Shown piece after piece: positions 23,109 through 24,180 of a DNA stretch of 24,180 nucleotides. Within the stretch, counting starts at the first letter, position 1. Each line of letters opens with the position of its first letter. The translations under genes were made by a program, and so were the position numbers. The stretch comes from a virus, in IMG/VR virus record IMGVR_UViG_3300028007_000008, positions 1-24,180 of that record. The stretch is one strand, 5' to 3'. The notes under the pieces were generated by a model. The model was not told the DNA's origin, searched no databases, and saw nothing but the letters and a program-made list of their open reading frames with translations.

Positions 23109-23614
23109 TGTCCGTCTCATTCCGCGTCACGTCTGAAGGCGGTCTGGCGATCGAGCGCAAGCTCGCCGGCCTCGTCAAGGCGTTCGGTGATCTTGAGCCG
23201 CTGATGCAGGGCTTCGGGATCTATCTCGAGAGCGCGACGATCGACCGCTTCGAGAATGAGCGCGGTCCGGACGGCCAGCGCTGGAAGCCTTCGCTTCGCG
23301 CGCGGCAACAGGGCGGCAAGACGCTGACCGACAGCAGCCAGCTGCGCTCCTCGATCACGTCCGTCGCAGGCAGCGAAAGCGTCGAGGTGGGCACCAACAA
23401 GATCTACGGCGGCATCCACCAGTTCGGCGGCACGATCCGCGCGAAGAATGCCGAGTATCTCACGTTCCGCCTTCCCGGCGGGCTCGGCGTGCGGCGCGTG
23501 AAGTCCGTCAAGATGCCGGCGCGTCCCTTCCTGGGGCTTTCGAGCGAGGATGAGAACGAGCTGCTCGCTCTCACTGCCGACTATGCCCGCCAGCAGCTTG
23601 GGGGTGCAACATGA
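23108..23614 (+). CDS. Phage virion morphogenesis protein (Mu gpG / P2 gpS-like)
   Basis: The product has 168 residues. The family order is visible: FGDLEPLMQGFGIYLESATI, DRFENERGPDGQRWKPSLRA (the RFxxExxPDGxxW core), GKTLTDSSQLRSSITSV, VGTNKIYGGIHQFGGTI and the closing MPARPFLGLSSEDENEL. These proteins are needed for head completion or head-tail joining. In Mu the corresponding gene G lies between F and I; here it lies after the gp36-like gene, a placement seen in other Mu-like prophages. It overlaps the next gene by four bases (ATGA). Confidence 0.9.
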   Translation: MSVSFRVTSEGGLAIERKLAGLVKAFGDLEPLMQGFGIYLESATIDRFENERGPDGQRWKPSLRARQQGGKTLTDSSQLRSSITSVAGSESVEVGTNKIYGGIHQFGGTIRAKNAEYLTFRLPGGLGVRRVKSVKMPARPFLGLSSEDENELLALTADYARQQLGGAT

Positions 23615-24180
23615 TCGCCGCCATCGAGAACGCGGTGATCGGCGCGTTGCGCGCGATGTCGGACAGCGGTGCGCTGGGCTACCGGTACCGGCTGCTCGAC
23701 ACCTATCCCGACGACTTCGACCAGTACTTCACGGACAAGAAGGGCCTGATCCGCGCGCCAGCGGCGTGGTGCGTCTTCCTCGCGCTCGACGATTGCCAGG
23801 ATCTGGGCGACGGTCAGGGGCCGCAGGGCATCGGGCGCTTTGCCCTTGTCGTGGCGGGGCAGAACCTGCGCAATGAAGAGGCGAGCCGACATGGCGGTCC
23901 CGATGGCGCAGCAGAGCCGGGCAGCTACCAGCTCGCGGTAGATGCCGCGCGCATCCTCTCCGATAACTGGCTGGAGGGCTTCCCGGCCGTGGCGCTGATC
24001 CGCCCGATCTCCGTCGCCGGCATCCGGCTTGTCCAGCGCACGCCGATGATGGCCGAGAACAAGCTGTCGCTGATGGCGCTAGAGCTGCGCTGCACGTTCC
24101 CGATCGGGCAGTTCGCGGACGAAGCCATCGACCTCGAGCAGCTGCATGTGGACTGGGATGTCCCGCCGATCGGGAATGTC
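23611..24180 (+). CDS. Mu gp37-like protein, DUF1834 family (3'-truncated by window end)
   Basis: ATG 23611 overlaps the preceding stop and the frame stays open for 190 codons to the right edge, so the C-terminus is missing. The N-terminus IAAIENAVIGALRAMSD, then YRLLDTYPDDFDQYFTDKKG, PAAWCVFLALDD and RFALVVAGQNLRNEEASRHG match the DUF1834/Mu gp37 family. A later part, YQLAVDAARILSDNWLEGFP, matches as well. The family lies after the gp36/gpG-like genes and is thought to be a tail-terminator or neck component. The next genes expected in Mu-like order would be gp38-like and the tail sheath, beyond the window. Confidence 0.85.
   Translation, partial: MIAAIENAVIGALRAMSDSGALGYRYRLLDTYPDDFDQYFTDKKGLIRAPAAWCVFLALDDCQDLGDGQGPQGIGRFALVVAGQNLRNEEASRHGGPDGAAEPGSYQLAVDAARILSDNWLEGFPAVALIRPISVAGIRLVQRTPMMAENKLSLMALELRCTFPIGQFADEAIDLEQLHVDWDVPPIGNV

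Noticed and set aside
1-24180. CRISPR arrays, tRNA genes, insertion sequences, attachment sites
   Set aside because: I saw no regularly spaced repeats, cloverleaf-like segments, transposase genes or terminal repeats. Absence by eye is not proof; tRNAscan-SE and a repeat finder would settle it.

Overview
The window is a stretch of a tailed, contractile-tailed (myovirus) phage or prophage. Every convincing gene is on the + strand, most neighbours overlap by 1-8 bases or sit a few bases apart, and no host gene, tRNA, insertion sequence, integrase or transposase is visible. The G+C-rich sequence, frequent GTG starts and the flavour of the proteins suggest an alphaproteobacterial host, plausibly a sphingomonad. 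That is inference from resemblance, not something the sequence proves. Whether this is an integrated prophage or a free phage genome cannot be told.

Left half (1-8122), tail. It opens inside a tape-measure protein that ends in a tail lysozyme domain. The baseplate follows in assembly order: a Dit-like tail protein with an inserted helical repeat, a small plug protein, a hub protein, a gp138-type spike with an iron-binding-type HxH tip, a gp25/XkdS-like wedge protein, a J/gp47 wedge protein and a DUF2612 wedge protein. A duplicated-module tail fibre and its assembly chaperone come next. A strong intrinsic terminator at 8154-8180 closes this part.

Middle (8198-12112), receptor binding and lysis. 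A 782-residue tailspike carries an SGNH/sialate-acetylesterase-like domain and is followed by a LamG-like protein. Then come a multi-span membrane protein that could be a holin and a DUF2730 membrane/coiled-coil protein. No separate endolysin is seen.

Right half (12109-24180), packaging and head, of phage Mu type: a gp26-like winged-helix protein, gp27-like (DUF3486) small terminase, two small cysteine-rich proteins, gp28-like large terminase, a 58-residue candidate cyclic-nucleotide sponge, gp29-like portal (DUF935), a virion protein, and a gp30/F-like head protein carrying two nuclease-toxin-like domains. After these come a possible 58-residue basic protein, the Mu I-like protease with a nested scaffold start, a decoration-type protein, the gpT major capsid, an HI1506-like protein, gp36-like (DUF1320), a gpG-like morphogenesis protein and the start of gp37-like (DUF1834).

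The most interesting points are: the head F protein with two appended toxin-like domains and a small ORF coupled to it; the Acb2-like mini-gene between terminase and portal; a cysteine-rich protein whose C-terminus repeats the Walker B segment of the neighbouring terminase; the 23-residue repeats inserted in the Dit-like protein; and the tail-lysis-head order, which differs from Mu and has no early genes between tail fibre and lysis.
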